Source: Pseudoxanthomonas sp. (GTDB lineage: Bacteria > Pseudomonadota > Gammaproteobacteria > Xanthomonadales > Xanthomonadaceae). Taken from it: a DNA stretch of 64,000 nt. Under the pieces are notes generated by a model. That model was not told where the DNA came from, searched no databases, and saw nothing but the letters and a program-made list of their open reading frames with translations. The position numbers and the translations under genes are program-made. This document shows positions 43,886 through 53,359 of this stretch, in pieces (position 1 is the first letter of the stretch; every line of letters starts with the position of its first letter). The stretch is taken from positions 3,410,001-3,474,000 of the forward strand of contig NZ_CP114978.1 in the NCBI RefSeq assembly GCF_027498035.1, in the 5' to 3' direction.

Positions 43886-44824
43886 CTAATGAGATGGCGC
43901 TTCGGAGGGGGCGGTCGATATGCGCTTTCGAAAATACGCACTCGACGCAGATCCAATGAGGAAAGCGAAGAAGTCGCCGATGAGCGTACTCAAGCGAAAC
44001 AGGACGATCGACGTCAACAGTAGACCGTTAGCGGGACCACCAGAGGATGCCACGCTCAGGATCGCCTCGCGCATGCCTGCTCCGGCAGGGGCGCCCGGCA
44101 GGATGAAGCCAGCCAGCCAGGCTAGGCTGCTGCCGGAAATGATCCTGACCACGGGCTGTGCCTGCTCTGTCATGAAGGCCAGGATTCCCAGGAAAAGTCC
44201 GCCGAAAATCAGGAAAAATGCCAGGTAGCCGACCAGTGATGCCACCAGCTGCATGAGGCGATAATGGGGCAGCCATTGCATGAACCCAGGGCGGGGAGCC
44301 CATGCAATGATCGGGAATGCAAGCAACAATAACAATGCCAGCGCGCCAGGTATGGATGGAAGCGCCGGGAACATTTGCCGGACGAGCGACATGCCGAACA
44401 GTCCGATGATTAGGCTCGCCGCACAGACCTGCAGAAATGCTTCCAGCAGGATCGATGCCGCCAGATACTGGTGAGGAACCCCCAGCTGTCGGCCCACTGC
44501 ATAGCGAGCGACGTACTGGAACACATTGCCTGGCAGGTATTTCGCGAACTGGGTGCGAAGATAGGTTCCAGCCAGCTGCACCCGCGCACGCCGATCTACG
44601 GCCACGCTTCTTGACGTGGCCAAGCCCGCCCACACGAATGCAATCAATCCCATGCCGAGCGCATAGATTCCGGCGCAAAGCAGCACGATCCCCGAGATTT
44701 TTAGAGCGGACTCGGCGGGAAGTGCCATGCCCTGTTGTAGCAGCTGGCGTATGAAGAACGCTGCGGCGATGAAGCTGATCGCCCATCCGCCGGCGCGGAG
44801 TGCGCCTTTAAGTGCCTGCTTCAA
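43886..44824 (-). CDS. lysylphosphatidylglycerol-synthase-TM/flippase-like membrane protein
   Basis: 312 residues with about eight membrane helices. YLRTQFAKYLPGNVFQYVAR and SSLAWLAGFILPGAPAGAGMREAI are the conserved patches of the UPF0104/AglD-type integral membrane family. Such proteins often accompany GtrB-like enzymes and may flip the lipid-linked sugar, in place of the small GtrA. It is the first gene of the trio; its start lies about 60 bases from the etfA stop. Confidence 0.75.
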   Translation of the reverse strand: MKQALKGALRAGGWAISFIAAAFFIRQLLQQGMALPAESALKISGIVLLCAGIYALGMGLIAFVWAGLATSRSVAVDRRARVQLAGTYLRTQFAKYLPGNVFQYVARYAVGRQLGVPHQYLAASILLEAFLQVCAASLIIGLFGMSLVRQMFPALPSIPGALALLLLLAFPIIAWAPRPGFMQWLPHYRLMQLVASLVGYLAFFLIFGGLFLGILAFMTEQAQPVVRIISGSSLAWLAGFILPGAPAGAGMREAILSVASSGGPANGLLLTSIVLFRLSTLIGDFFAFLIGSASSAYFRKRISTAPSEAPSH

Positions 44825-44882
44825 ATTCGATTGCTCTCACGTCAAGGATGGGGCATCAAGCATGCGGATCGGAATCCGTCGA

Positions 44883-45824
44883 TCATTCCAATGCCGATTC
44901 CAACGCCGGCAAAATCGCAAACAGATCCCCCACCAACCCGATGTCCGCGATCTCGAAGATCGGGGCGTCGGCGTCCTTGTTGATGGCCACGATGGTGCCG
45001 GCGTCCTTGATGCCGGTCAGGTGCTGGATGGCGCCTGAGATGCCAACGGCCACGTACAGCTCGGGGGCGATGATCTTGCCGGTCTGGCCGACCTGAAGTT
45101 CGTTGGGCACATAGCCGGCATCGACCGCGGCACGCGAGGCGCCGACGGCGGCGCCGAGCTTGTCGGCCAGTTTGTAGATGATGTCGAAGTTCTCCTTCGA
45201 ACCCACGCCGCGGCCGCCGGAGACCACGCGCTTGGCGCTCTGCAGGTCGGGGCGGTCGGACTTGCCGGCGGCCAGGCTGACGAAGCGGGTGTGCGTCGGC
45301 AGGCTTGTCTCGACGTTCACGGCTTCGATCGGCGCGCTGCCGCCAGCGGCGGCTTCCGGCCAGGAGGCGGTACGCACGGTGGCGACCACGGTCTGGCTGG
45401 CGTCGGTTTCGACGGTGATGATCGCGTTGCCGGCGTAGATCGGGCGGGTGAAGGTGTGTTCGCCCTCAACGGTGATCAGGTCCGAGACCTGGGCCACGCC
45501 CAGCAGTGCGGCCACGCACGGCATGAGGTCCTTGCCGAAGGTGGTCGACGGGCCGAACACGTGGGTGTAACCAGCCGCCAGCGCAGCGATCTGCGGTGCC
45601 AGCACCTGGCCGATGGCGTGGGCGTTGGCCGGGTTGGACACGGTGAGCACCTTGTTGACGCCGGTGATCTTCGCAGCAGCTTCGGCCACGGCGCCCGGGT
45701 CGGCAGCCAGCACGGCGACGTCCAGGCTTTCCGGCTTCAGCGCGGCGGCGGCGCTGACGGTCTTGGCGGTGGACGCGTTGAGCGCGCCGTCCAGGTGTTC
45801 GGCGATGACGAGAACCTTGGCCAT
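44883..45824 (-). CDS. etfA: electron transfer flavoprotein alpha subunit
   Basis: 313 residues. MAKVLVIAEHLDGALNASTA opens domain I, and the FAD-binding segment SGGRGVGSKENFD with VGQTGKIIAPELYVAVGISG is conserved. With EtfB it carries electrons from acyl-CoA and other dehydrogenases to ETF-ubiquinone oxidoreductase. It is the second known boundary gene of the Xanthomonas O-antigen locus. The start overlaps the etfB stop (TAATG). Confidence 0.95.
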   Translation of the reverse strand: MAKVLVIAEHLDGALNASTAKTVSAAAALKPESLDVAVLAADPGAVAEAAAKITGVNKVLTVSNPANAHAIGQVLAPQIAALAAGYTHVFGPSTTFGKDLMPCVAALLGVAQVSDLITVEGEHTFTRPIYAGNAIITVETDASQTVVATVRTASWPEAAAGGSAPIEAVNVETSLPTHTRFVSLAAGKSDRPDLQSAKRVVSGGRGVGSKENFDIIYKLADKLGAAVGASRAAVDAGYVPNELQVGQTGKIIAPELYVAVGISGAIQHLTGIKDAGTIVAINKDADAPIFEIADIGLVGDLFAILPALESALE

Positions 45825-46570
45825 TACAGCAACCCCTTCTGCTTGAGTGCGGCCACCAGTTCGGCGGCGTCCTTGACCATCACGCCGCGGCTGCGCTTGG
45901 GTGGCGCGGCGTAGTGGGTGGTCTTGAGTTCGGCGCCGGCTTCCACGGCCAGATCAGCGAAAGGAATCGTCTCCAGCGGCTTGGACTTGGCCTTCATGAT
46001 GTCGGGCAGCTTGATGAAGCGCGGTTCGTTCAGGCGCAGGTCGGTGGTGATCACCGCCGGCAGGTCCACTTCCAGCGTTTCCAGGCCGGCATCGACCTCA
46101 CGGGTCACCGTGGCCTTGCCGTCGGCGATCTCGACCTTGGAAGCGAACGTCGCCTGCGGGCGGCCCCACAGCGTGGCCAGCATCTGGCCGGTCTGGCTGG
46201 CGTCATCGTCGATGGCCTGCTTGCCCAGGATCACGATGTCCGGCTGCTCTTTCTCGATCAGCTTGAGCAGGGTGCGGGCGGCGGTCAGCGGCGACACCGG
46301 GCCGTCGGCGACCACGTGCAGGGCGCGGTTGGCGCCCATGGCCAGGCCATTGCGCAGGTGCGCGGCGGCATCGGCCGGGGCGATCGTGGCCACGACCACT
46401 TCGGTGGCGATGCCCTTGTCGCGCAGGCGCAGGGCCTCTTCCAGCGCGATTTCATCAAACGGATTCGGCGAGAGCTTGACGCCCTCGGTGACCACGCCGG
46501 AGTTGTCCGGCTTGACCTGGATGCGCACGTTGTAATCCACCACGCGCTTGTAGGCGACGAGAATCTTCAT
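45824..46570 (-). CDS. etfB: electron transfer flavoprotein beta subunit
   Basis: 248 residues: MKILVAYKRVVDYNVRIQVK, SPNPFDEIALEEALRLRD, the AMP site near VVATIAPADAAAHLRNGLAMGA and ILGKQAIDDDASQTGQML. The ATG at 46570 gives the family start; the frame extends further upstream without homology. It is transcribed before etfA. Confidence 0.95.
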   Translation of the reverse strand: MKILVAYKRVVDYNVRIQVKPDNSGVVTEGVKLSPNPFDEIALEEALRLRDKGIATEVVVATIAPADAAAHLRNGLAMGANRALHVVADGPVSPLTAARTLLKLIEKEQPDIVILGKQAIDDDASQTGQMLATLWGRPQATFASKVEIADGKATVTREVDAGLETLEVDLPAVITTDLRLNEPRFIKLPDIMKAKSKPLETIPFADLAVEAGAELKTTHYAAPPKRSRGVMVKDAAELVAALKQKGLL

Positions 46571-46876
46571 CGGAATTGCATGTCCTTGGGGAACGTGTCC
46601 GGATGGCCCGGCCGCGGCGGCTGGCGCGGGGCAGAGCGTGGATTCTAACGGGCCGGGCGTCACCATGCGACACCGTATGGTGGTTTCGGGCACTCGCGCT
46701 GGCTTGATCTACGGATCCGGATGCTGCTGTGGTCCGAGCATCGGCCGTCATTGGGGGCTGTTGGCTCGTGGCGCAAGCGGAACACGCATTGCGCATTGCC
46801 TGCACCCCATCAAGAAGCCGTTGCATGACGATGTCGTATCGTAGTGCGGCTTCCATCCCCCATGAGGTTGCGACAC
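46571..46876. other. divergent intergenic region between etfB and ugd
   Basis: About 300 bases with the promoters of both genes. I see no convincing -35/-10 pair, repeat or RNA. A short hairpin-prone CACCATGCGACACCGTATGG stretch is the only symmetry noticed. In-frame codons upstream of the ugd ATG have no homology. Confidence 0.4.
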
Positions 46877-48043
46877 ATGAAGATTGCGGTGGCCGGTACC
46901 GGCTACGTAGGTCTGTCGAACGGCGTCCTGTTGGCCAAGCACCATGAGGTGGTGGCCGTGGATATCGTCGAGGCCAAGGTCAAGATGCTCAACGAGGGCC
47001 GTGCGCCCATCGTCGACAAGGAGCTGGAGGCCGCGCTGGCCGAAGGCGGGCTCAATTTCCGCGCGACGCTGGATCCGGTCGATGCCTATACCGGCGCCGA
47101 ATTCGTGATCATCGCCACGCCGACCGATTACGACCCGGATACCAATTACTTCAACACCCGCTCGATCGAGTCGGTCATCGCCAAGGTGCTGGAGATCAAC
47201 CCAGCCGCGACGATGGTGATCAAGTCGACCGTTCCGGTGGGTTACACGCAGAAGATCCGCGCGCAGTTCGGGAGTGACAACATCCTGTTCTCGCCCGAGT
47301 TCCTGCGCGAAGGCAAGGCGCTGTACGACAACCTGCACCCGTCGCGGATCATCGTCGGTGAGCGCTCCGAGCGGGCGAAGGTGTTTGCCGCGCTGCTGCA
47401 GGAAGGCGCGATCAAGCAGGACGTGCCGGTGCTATTCACCGAGCCGACCGAGGCCGAGGCGATCAAGCTGTTCGCCAACACCTACTTGGCCATGCGCGTG
47501 TCCTACTTCAACGAACTGGACACCTATGCGGTGACCAACGACCTGGACAGCCGCCAGATCATCGAAGGCATCTGCCTGGATCCGCGCATCGGCAGCCATT
47601 ACAACAACCCGTCCTTTGGCTATGGCGGCTACTGCCTGCCCAAGGACACCAAGCAGCTGCTGGCCAACTACCAGAGCGTGCCGCAGAACATTATCCGGGC
47701 GATCGTCGATTCCAACACCACGCGCAAGGACTTCATCGCCGCCGACGTGTTGCGGCGCAAGCCCAAGATCGTCGGCATCTATCGCCTGATCATGAAGGCG
47801 GGCTCGGACAATTTCCGCGCCTCCAGCATCCAGGGCGTGATGAAGCGGCTCAAGGCCAAGGGCGTGGAAGTCATCGTCCACGAGCCCACGCTCGACGAGT
47901 CCGAGTTCTTCCGCTCACGGGTCGTCAACGACCTGGAAGCCTTCAAGCGCGAGTCGGACGTGATCATCAGCAACCGCATGGCGCCGCAGCTGGATGACGT
48001 TGCCGACAAGGTGTACACGCGCGATCTGTTTGGCGATAACTGA
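46877..48043 (+). CDS. ugd: UDP-glucose 6-dehydrogenase
   Basis: 388 residues, the shorter E. coli-like form. NAD site MKIAVAGTGYVGLSNGVLL, TPTDYDPDTNYFNT, FSPEFLREGKALYDNLHPSR and catalytic Cys253 in GYGGYCLPKDT. It oxidises UDP-glucose to UDP-glucuronate for exopolysaccharide or LPS. The ATG at 46877 is preferred over an upstream alternative at 46844. A strong terminator follows. Confidence 0.92.
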   Translation: MKIAVAGTGYVGLSNGVLLAKHHEVVAVDIVEAKVKMLNEGRAPIVDKELEAALAEGGLNFRATLDPVDAYTGAEFVIIATPTDYDPDTNYFNTRSIESVIAKVLEINPAATMVIKSTVPVGYTQKIRAQFGSDNILFSPEFLREGKALYDNLHPSRIIVGERSERAKVFAALLQEGAIKQDVPVLFTEPTEAEAIKLFANTYLAMRVSYFNELDTYAVTNDLDSRQIIEGICLDPRIGSHYNNPSFGYGGYCLPKDTKQLLANYQSVPQNIIRAIVDSNTTRKDFIAADVLRRKPKIVGIYRLIMKAGSDNFRASSIQGVMKRLKAKGVEVIVHEPTLDESEFFRSRVVNDLEAFKRESDVIISNRMAPQLDDVADKVYTRDLFGDN

Positions 48044-48067
48044 GTCGTCGTGGCGCATCCAGGCGCA

Positions 48068-48095
48068 AAAAAGGGAGCCGTGAGGCTCCCTTTTT
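48068..48095. terminator. bidirectional terminator between ugd and xanA
   Basis: AAAAAGGGAGCC and GGCTCCCTTTTT pair around a GTGA loop. It serves both convergent genes. Confidence 0.9.
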
Positions 48096-48118
48096 CGTGA
48101 CGATGTGCTGGCCTGGAA

Positions 48119-49465
48119 TCAGCCCAGAAGCAGCGCCGAGATCTCGTCGGTCTTCTGCTTCAGCAGTGCCGCGTCGCCGCGGGTTTCCACGTTCAGGCGC
48201 AGCAGCGGCTCGGTATTGGAACTGCGGATGTTGACGCGCCACTGGCCGAAATCGGCGCTGACACCATCGGTGTAATCCAGCGCCGGATTCAGGTCGGCAT
48301 AGGTGTCCATGACGCGCTTCACCGCGGCCTTGGCATCGCTGACCTTGAAGTTGATCTCGCCGCTGCACGGGAACTTGGCCACGCGGTCTTCGACCCAGTT
48401 GCCCAGCGAACGGCCGGAGGTCGACACCAGTTCGGCGATCAGCAGCCACGGGATCATGCCGGAGTCGGCGAAGGCGAATTCGCGGAAATAGTGATGGGCG
48501 CTCATCTCGCCGCCGTACACCGCGTTTTCCGAACGCATCTTCTCCTTGATGAAGGCGTGGCCGCTCTTGCACAGCACCGGCACGCCGCCGGCAGCTTCCA
48601 CCATCTCGACGGTGTTCCAGGTCAGGCGCGGGTCGTGCACGACCTTGCCGCCCGGCTGCTTGGCAAGGATGGCCTGGGCCAGCAGGCCGACCAGGTAATA
48701 GCCCTCGATGAATTCGCCGTTCTCATCGAAGAAGAAGCAGCGGTCGAAGTCGCCATCCCAGGCGATGCCGAAATCGGCGCCATGCTGCTTGACCGCTTCG
48801 GCGGTCGCGGCGCGGTTTTCCGGCAGCAGCGGGTTGGGGATGCCGTTGGGGAAGTTGCCATCGGGCTCATGGAACACGCGGATGAATTCCAGCGGCAGGT
48901 GCGGCGCCAGTAGGTCGACGATGGCCCCGGCGCCGCCGTTGCCGGCATTCACCACCACTTTCAGCGGCTTCAGGCTCGCCGGCTTGATGTAGCTCAGCAG
49001 GTGCTGGATGTAGGCGGCCTTGTCCGGGCGGTGTTCTTCCTTCGCGGTCGGTTCGGTGGCTGGCGCCTTGTCGGCATCGGCCTGGTCGCGGATGTCGAAC
49101 AGGCCGGTGTCCGAGCTGATCGGGCGGGCCTGTTCGCGCACCAGCTTCATGCCGTTGTAGTCCATCGGGTTATGGCTGGCGGTGACCATCACGCCGCCGG
49201 CCGCCTTGAGATGGTCGGTCTGGAAATAGACCTCCTCGGTGCCGCACAGGCCGATGTCGATGACCTCGCGGCCCTGGGCACGCAGCCCGGCCGAGAGTGC
49301 GTCCTGCAGGCCGCCGCTGGTCAGGCGCACGTCATGGCCCAGCACGACCGGGCCAGCGTCGAGCATGCCGGCCAGCGCCACGCCGATGCGGCGTGCCAGG
49401 TCCTCGTCCAGTTCATCGGGGACGCGGCCACGGATGTCGTAAGCCTTGAAGGCGGGAAGCGGCAT
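48119..49465 (-). CDS. xanA: phosphoglucomutase/phosphomannomutase
   Basis: 448 residues, the size of XanA/AlgC-type enzymes. The phosphoserine is S97 in VMVTASHNPMDYNG, the metal loop is WDGDFDRCFFFDENGEF, the sugar-binding GEMSAHH and the phosphate-binding RSSNTEPLLRL. It interconverts glucose-1-P/6-P and mannose-1-P/6-P, supplying UDP-glucose and GDP-mannose, hence feeding ugd and the gmd/rmd pathway. In S. maltophilia the equivalent is called spgM. GGAGG-rich sequence lies upstream of the ATG at 49465. Confidence 0.92.
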   Translation of the reverse strand: MPLPAFKAYDIRGRVPDELDEDLARRIGVALAGMLDAGPVVLGHDVRLTSGGLQDALSAGLRAQGREVIDIGLCGTEEVYFQTDHLKAAGGVMVTASHNPMDYNGMKLVREQARPISSDTGLFDIRDQADADKAPATEPTAKEEHRPDKAAYIQHLLSYIKPASLKPLKVVVNAGNGGAGAIVDLLAPHLPLEFIRVFHEPDGNFPNGIPNPLLPENRAATAEAVKQHGADFGIAWDGDFDRCFFFDENGEFIEGYYLVGLLAQAILAKQPGGKVVHDPRLTWNTVEMVEAAGGVPVLCKSGHAFIKEKMRSENAVYGGEMSAHHYFREFAFADSGMIPWLLIAELVSTSGRSLGNWVEDRVAKFPCSGEINFKVSDAKAAVKRVMDTYADLNPALDYTDGVSADFGQWRVNIRSSNTEPLLRLNVETRGDAALLKQKTDEISALLLG

Positions 49466-49615
49466 GGAGGAAGTCCTTTGTGGGGGAAACGGGGCCAGCG
49501 AGTGTAGCCAAGCCGATGACAACCGGACGTTAGGGCGCAGACCAAAGTCCAACAGGCCCTCACCGGGCCCACCGCTAGAATGCGGATCGACGCTTGCAAC
49601 AATGGAGACGACGCG

Positions 49616-50350
49616 ATGACCCAGACAACGCCAGGCAGCACCTCGCGCGCCGGCAAGGTGTTTCCGGATGCCGCCGCGGCACTGGCCGATATCGCCGCTG
49701 ACGGTCAGACCCTGGCGGTCGGTGGTTTCGGCCTGTGTGGCATTCCCGAGCAGCTGATCGGCGCGTTGCGCGACACCGGGGTCACGGATCTCACCGTGAT
49801 TTCCAACAATGCCGGCGTGGACGGCTTCGGCCTGGGCCAGCTGCTGGAGACGCGCCAGATCAGGAAGATGATTTCGTCCTATGTAGGCGAGAACAAGGAG
49901 TTCGCGCGCCAGTTCCTGGCCGGTGAGCTGGAATTGGAATTCAATCCCCAGGGCACCCTGGCCGAGCGCCTGCGCGCGGGTGGTGCGGGCATCCCGGCGT
50001 TCTTCACCGCGACCGGCTACGGCACGGTGATCGCCGAGGGCAAGGAAACGCGCGAATTCGACGGCAAGCACTACATCCTGGAAACCGCGCTGCACGCCGA
50101 CATTGCCCTGGTCAAAGCCTGGAAGGCCGACACCGCTGGCAACCTGGTGTTCCGCATGACCGCGCGTAACTTCAATCCGGCCTGCGCGATGGCTGGCAAG
50201 CTCTGCGTGGCCGAAGTGGAGGAGATCGTCGAGGTCGGCGCCATCGCTCCGGACCAGGTGCATCTGCCCGGCATCTATGTCGACCGCATCGTCCTGAACG
50301 CGCATCCGGAAAAGCGCATTGAACAGCGCACCGTGCGCGAGGGTGCGTAG
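49616..50350 (+). CDS. scoA: 3-oxoacid CoA-transferase subunit A
   Basis: 244 residues. KVFPDAAAALADIAADGQTL, VGGFGLCGIPEQLI and FFTATGYGTVIAEGKETREF are typical of SCOT-type CoA-transferase alpha subunits. With subunit B it moves CoA from succinyl-CoA to acetoacetate, which could use the acetoacetate released by tyrosine breakdown. GGAGACGACGCG precedes the ATG. Its stop TAG begins the intercistronic segment with the hairpin at 50356. Confidence 0.9.
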   Translation: MTQTTPGSTSRAGKVFPDAAAALADIAADGQTLAVGGFGLCGIPEQLIGALRDTGVTDLTVISNNAGVDGFGLGQLLETRQIRKMISSYVGENKEFARQFLAGELELEFNPQGTLAERLRAGGAGIPAFFTATGYGTVIAEGKETREFDGKHYILETALHADIALVKAWKADTAGNLVFRMTARNFNPACAMAGKLCVAEVEEIVEVGAIAPDQVHLPGIYVDRIVLNAHPEKRIEQRTVREGA

Positions 50351-50355
50351 GCGCG

Positions 50356-50385
50356 CTCAGCCAATGCCAGCCGGCATTGGCTGAG
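50356..50385. repeat. perfect 13-bp hairpin inside the scoA-scoB operon
   Basis: CTCAGCCAATGCC and GGCATTGGCTGAG pair around AGCC. A second short palindrome, CCGGCCAT-gg-ATGGCCGG, follows about 12 bases later. There is no T-run. It may stabilise or process the bicistronic message, or be a repeat insertion. Confidence 0.75.
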
Positions 50386-50489
50386 CCTGCGAACGACCGG
50401 CCATGGATGGCCGGGCCGGCGTTTGGCGAAACGACGATGCGTCGCCAAGGATGGCAGCTGGATATCCCAAACCTTAGAGAGAGATCAAC

Positions 50490-51119
<630 letters not shown>

Positions 51120-51127
51120 TCGACGCC

Positions 51128-51718
51128 ATGGGTGATGTCCTGCTGTCACCGGCGTGGCTGGATGCTGCGTGCCATGCCGAACAGTTCACCCGAGTGCATC
51201 AATCGATTGACTGGCACACCCACCGCATCCGCATGTTCGGGCGTTGGGTGGATTCGCCGCGGTTGAGTTGCTGGATCGGGGATCCGGGAGCGAGTTACCG
51301 GTATTCGGGGCGGACGTTCGCGCCGCATCCCTGGCCGGGGGCGCTGGTGCCGTTGCGGGAACGGCTGCGCGGGGAGCTGGGGGTCGATTTCAACAGCGTG
51401 CTGGCCAATCTGTACCGGGATGGGCGCGATGCGATGGGCTGGCACAGCGATGACGAGCCGGAACTGGGGCCTGAGCCGGTAATTGCATCGGTGAGCCTGG
51501 GCGCTGCGCGGCGGTTCGTGCTGCGCCGGCGCGACGATCACGCGGTGCGCCGGGAGCTTCTACTGGAGCCGGGTAGCCTGCTGGTGATGCGCGGCAGCAG
51601 CCAACGCGACTGGCAGCATGCGCTGGCGCGCACGGCAAAGCCCGTGGGGCCGCGGATCAACCTGACCTTCCGCAGGATCGTCGATCCGGAGGCCCCAAGC
51701 GCGGGCGACGGCGAGTAG
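51128..51718 (+). CDS. alkB: AlkB-like 2OG-Fe(II) dioxygenase
   Basis: 196 residues. RLSCWIGDPGASYRYSG, the NLYRDGRDAMGWHSDDE motif with the HxD iron ligands, and RINLTFRR with the 2-oxoglutarate Arg define an AlkB homologue of the ALKBH2/3-like type, which demethylates alkylated nucleic-acid bases. The stop codon TAG is contributed by the GTAG of the adjoining REP. It starts eight bases after scoB. Confidence 0.85.
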   Translation: MGDVLLSPAWLDAACHAEQFTRVHQSIDWHTHRIRMFGRWVDSPRLSCWIGDPGASYRYSGRTFAPHPWPGALVPLRERLRGELGVDFNSVLANLYRDGRDAMGWHSDDEPELGPEPVIASVSLGAARRFVLRRRDDHAVRRELLLEPGSLLVMRGSSQRDWQHALARTAKPVGPRINLTFRRIVDPEAPSAGDGE

Positions 51719-51784
51719 GGCGGATCTTGACCCGCCGCTTCCGGAGCAACGGGCATGGCAATGGCGGGTCGAGACCCGCCCTAC
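51715..51784. repeat. inverted pair of GTAG-type REP palindromes that supplies two stop codons
   Basis: Copy 1 is GTAG-GGCGGATC-TT-GACCCGCC. Copy 2, read on the minus strand, is GTAG-GGCGGGTC-TC-GACCCGCC. The architecture equals the pair at 2970-3044. The TAG in each GTAG is the stop codon of the gene running into it: alkB on the plus strand (51716-51718) and the lipoprotein gene on the minus strand (51783-51781). Confidence 0.85.
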
Positions 51785-52419
51785 GGTCGCGCAGCCTGGG
51801 TTTCCGGCTGCGCCTGCGCGCTGGTTAGGGTCCAGCCGACGATCTGGGTGGTCAGCTGCGACAGGCCCTGGTTGAACGCCTGCACGACCTGCGCGGTTTC
51901 GGTGCCGCTGGCTGGTTGGGTCACGCTGAAGGTGCGCGAGGCGGCCACGCCCTGGTCGGCGTTGCGCAGCAGCTTGGCGTTGACTGCCAGGACGGCTGAA
52001 GGCGTCGTGCCACCGGCGTAGTCGGCTTCGAAGTGGCGCACGTCCATGACCAGCTTGTAGGTGCCGCGGATGCCCGAATCGGTGGTGCCGGTGCCGGTGG
52101 TCTTGCCCGAATCCTCCAGCGTGTTCACCACTGCGCCCTGCAGCATGTCGGTGGCGCTCTGCGCCCAGGCGGCACCACGATAGACCTGCAGTTCATCGGC
52201 GGTCGGCCGTACTGCGATGCGCGAGCTGTCCAGCACGCGCGCGGCGCTGGGCTTGGACACCACGATCGAGGCCGGCACCGACGGCCAGCCCGGATCGGCC
52301 GTGACCTGCACCTGCGGCGAATAGATCGAGGTCGGCTCGCGGCTGCCGCCCAGCAGCGAGGAGCAGCCAGCCAGGGCGAGCGATGCGCCCAGGGCCAGGA
52401 GGAGGACGGGCGTCTTCAT
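51781..52419 (-). CDS. ABC-type transport auxiliary lipoprotein (PqiC/DUF330-like)
   Basis: 212 residues. Lipobox LALAGC (Cys19), then VQVTADPGWPSVPASIVVSKP, RIAVRPTADELQVYRGAAW and VVNTLEDSGKT, the pattern of the auxiliary lipoprotein of MCE-type lipid transporters. It overlaps the MCE gene upstream by four bases and is the last gene of the Mla-like operon. Its C-terminal QAARP is followed by a stop formed by the REP. Confidence 0.82.
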   Translation of the reverse strand: MKTPVLLLALGASLALAGCSSLLGGSREPTSIYSPQVQVTADPGWPSVPASIVVSKPSAARVLDSSRIAVRPTADELQVYRGAAWAQSATDMLQGAVVNTLEDSGKTTGTGTTDSGIRGTYKLVMDVRHFEADYAGGTTPSAVLAVNAKLLRNADQGVAASRTFSVTQPASGTETAQVVQAFNQGLSQLTTQIVGWTLTSAQAQPETQAARP

Positions 52420-53342
52420 TTCGGTTCGAACTCCTTGGGTGCGTCGCGGCCCAGCAGGTAGCGCGCGGGATTGCCTTCCAGCTGATCGCTGACCCGGCGC
52501 AGGTCGCGGATCAGGCCGCGCAGTTCATTCAGGGTCGGGCCGAGCTGGGCCAGGCCGTCGTTGGCGAAGCTGTTAATCGCCTGGCGGTTCTCGCCCATGA
52601 TTGCGTCGGCATTACCGGCGGCCGAATCCAGCTTGGTCAGCGCCGCGTCCAGTTTGGCCAGGGTCTGCGGCAGCTGCTGGACGACGTTCTTGTCCAGGTC
52701 GGCCAGCGTGCCGTTGGCGGTGTTCAAGGTGACATCCAGGCTCTTGGCGGCATCGCGCGCGGACACCAGCAGTGCCTGGACGCCCTGTTCGCGGTTGGAG
52801 ATGTCGCCGCTGATCTTCTGCAGGTTGTCCAGCGTGGCTGAAATGGCGGCCACGTTCTTGTCGCTCAACACCTGGTCCATCTTCTCGACGATGCGGTTGG
52901 CGGTGTCGGTGATGTTCTGCAGGGCCGAGGGGCTGGTGCGGATCACCGGCGCGTCGCGCTGGTCAACGTCAGTCAACTTCTGCGAAGACGGCGAGCCACC
53001 GCTGAGCTGGATGATCGACGGGCCGGTCAGGCTGGTGATGGCCAGCTTGGCGGTGGTGTCGGTCTTGACCGGGGTGTTGGAATCCAGGCGGATCTGCGCG
53101 ATCACCTGGCTGGGGTCGTTCGGCGCCAGCGACAGCCGGGTGATCGAGCCGACCGCGATGCCGTTGTACTGCACCGGGCTGCCCACGCTCAGGCCGGTGA
53201 CGGCCTCGCGGAACACCACCTGGTACTGCTGCCAGCTGCGTTCGGACGAGTACTTGGCCGCCCACAATCCGAACAGCAGCAGGCCGATGCCCACCACGAT
53301 GGTGAAGGCGCCGATCAGGACGTAATTGGCCTTGGTTTCCAA
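52416..53342 (-). CDS. MCE/MlaD-family lipid-transport substrate-binding protein
   Basis: 308 residues. An N-terminal membrane helix (YVLIGAFTIVVGIGLLLFGL) anchors an MCE domain (about 40-115; VTGLSVGSPVQYNGIAVGSI). A long helical tail follows (TLADLDKNVVQQLPQTLAKL), thought to form the periplasmic tunnel. The start is TTG at 53342, with GGAGA eight bases upstream, giving LETKANYVLIG. It shuttles lipid between the inner-membrane ABC complex and the outer membrane. Confidence 0.87.
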   Translation of the reverse strand: METKANYVLIGAFTIVVGIGLLLFGLWAAKYSSERSWQQYQVVFREAVTGLSVGSPVQYNGIAVGSITRLSLAPNDPSQVIAQIRLDSNTPVKTDTTAKLAITSLTGPSIIQLSGGSPSSQKLTDVDQRDAPVIRTSPSALQNITDTANRIVEKMDQVLSDKNVAAISATLDNLQKISGDISNREQGVQALLVSARDAAKSLDVTLNTANGTLADLDKNVVQQLPQTLAKLDAALTKLDSAAGNADAIMGENRQAINSFANDGLAQLGPTLNELRGLIRDLRRVSDQLEGNPARYLLGRDAPKEFEPK

Positions 53343-53359
53343 ATGCCGGTTCTCCGCAG

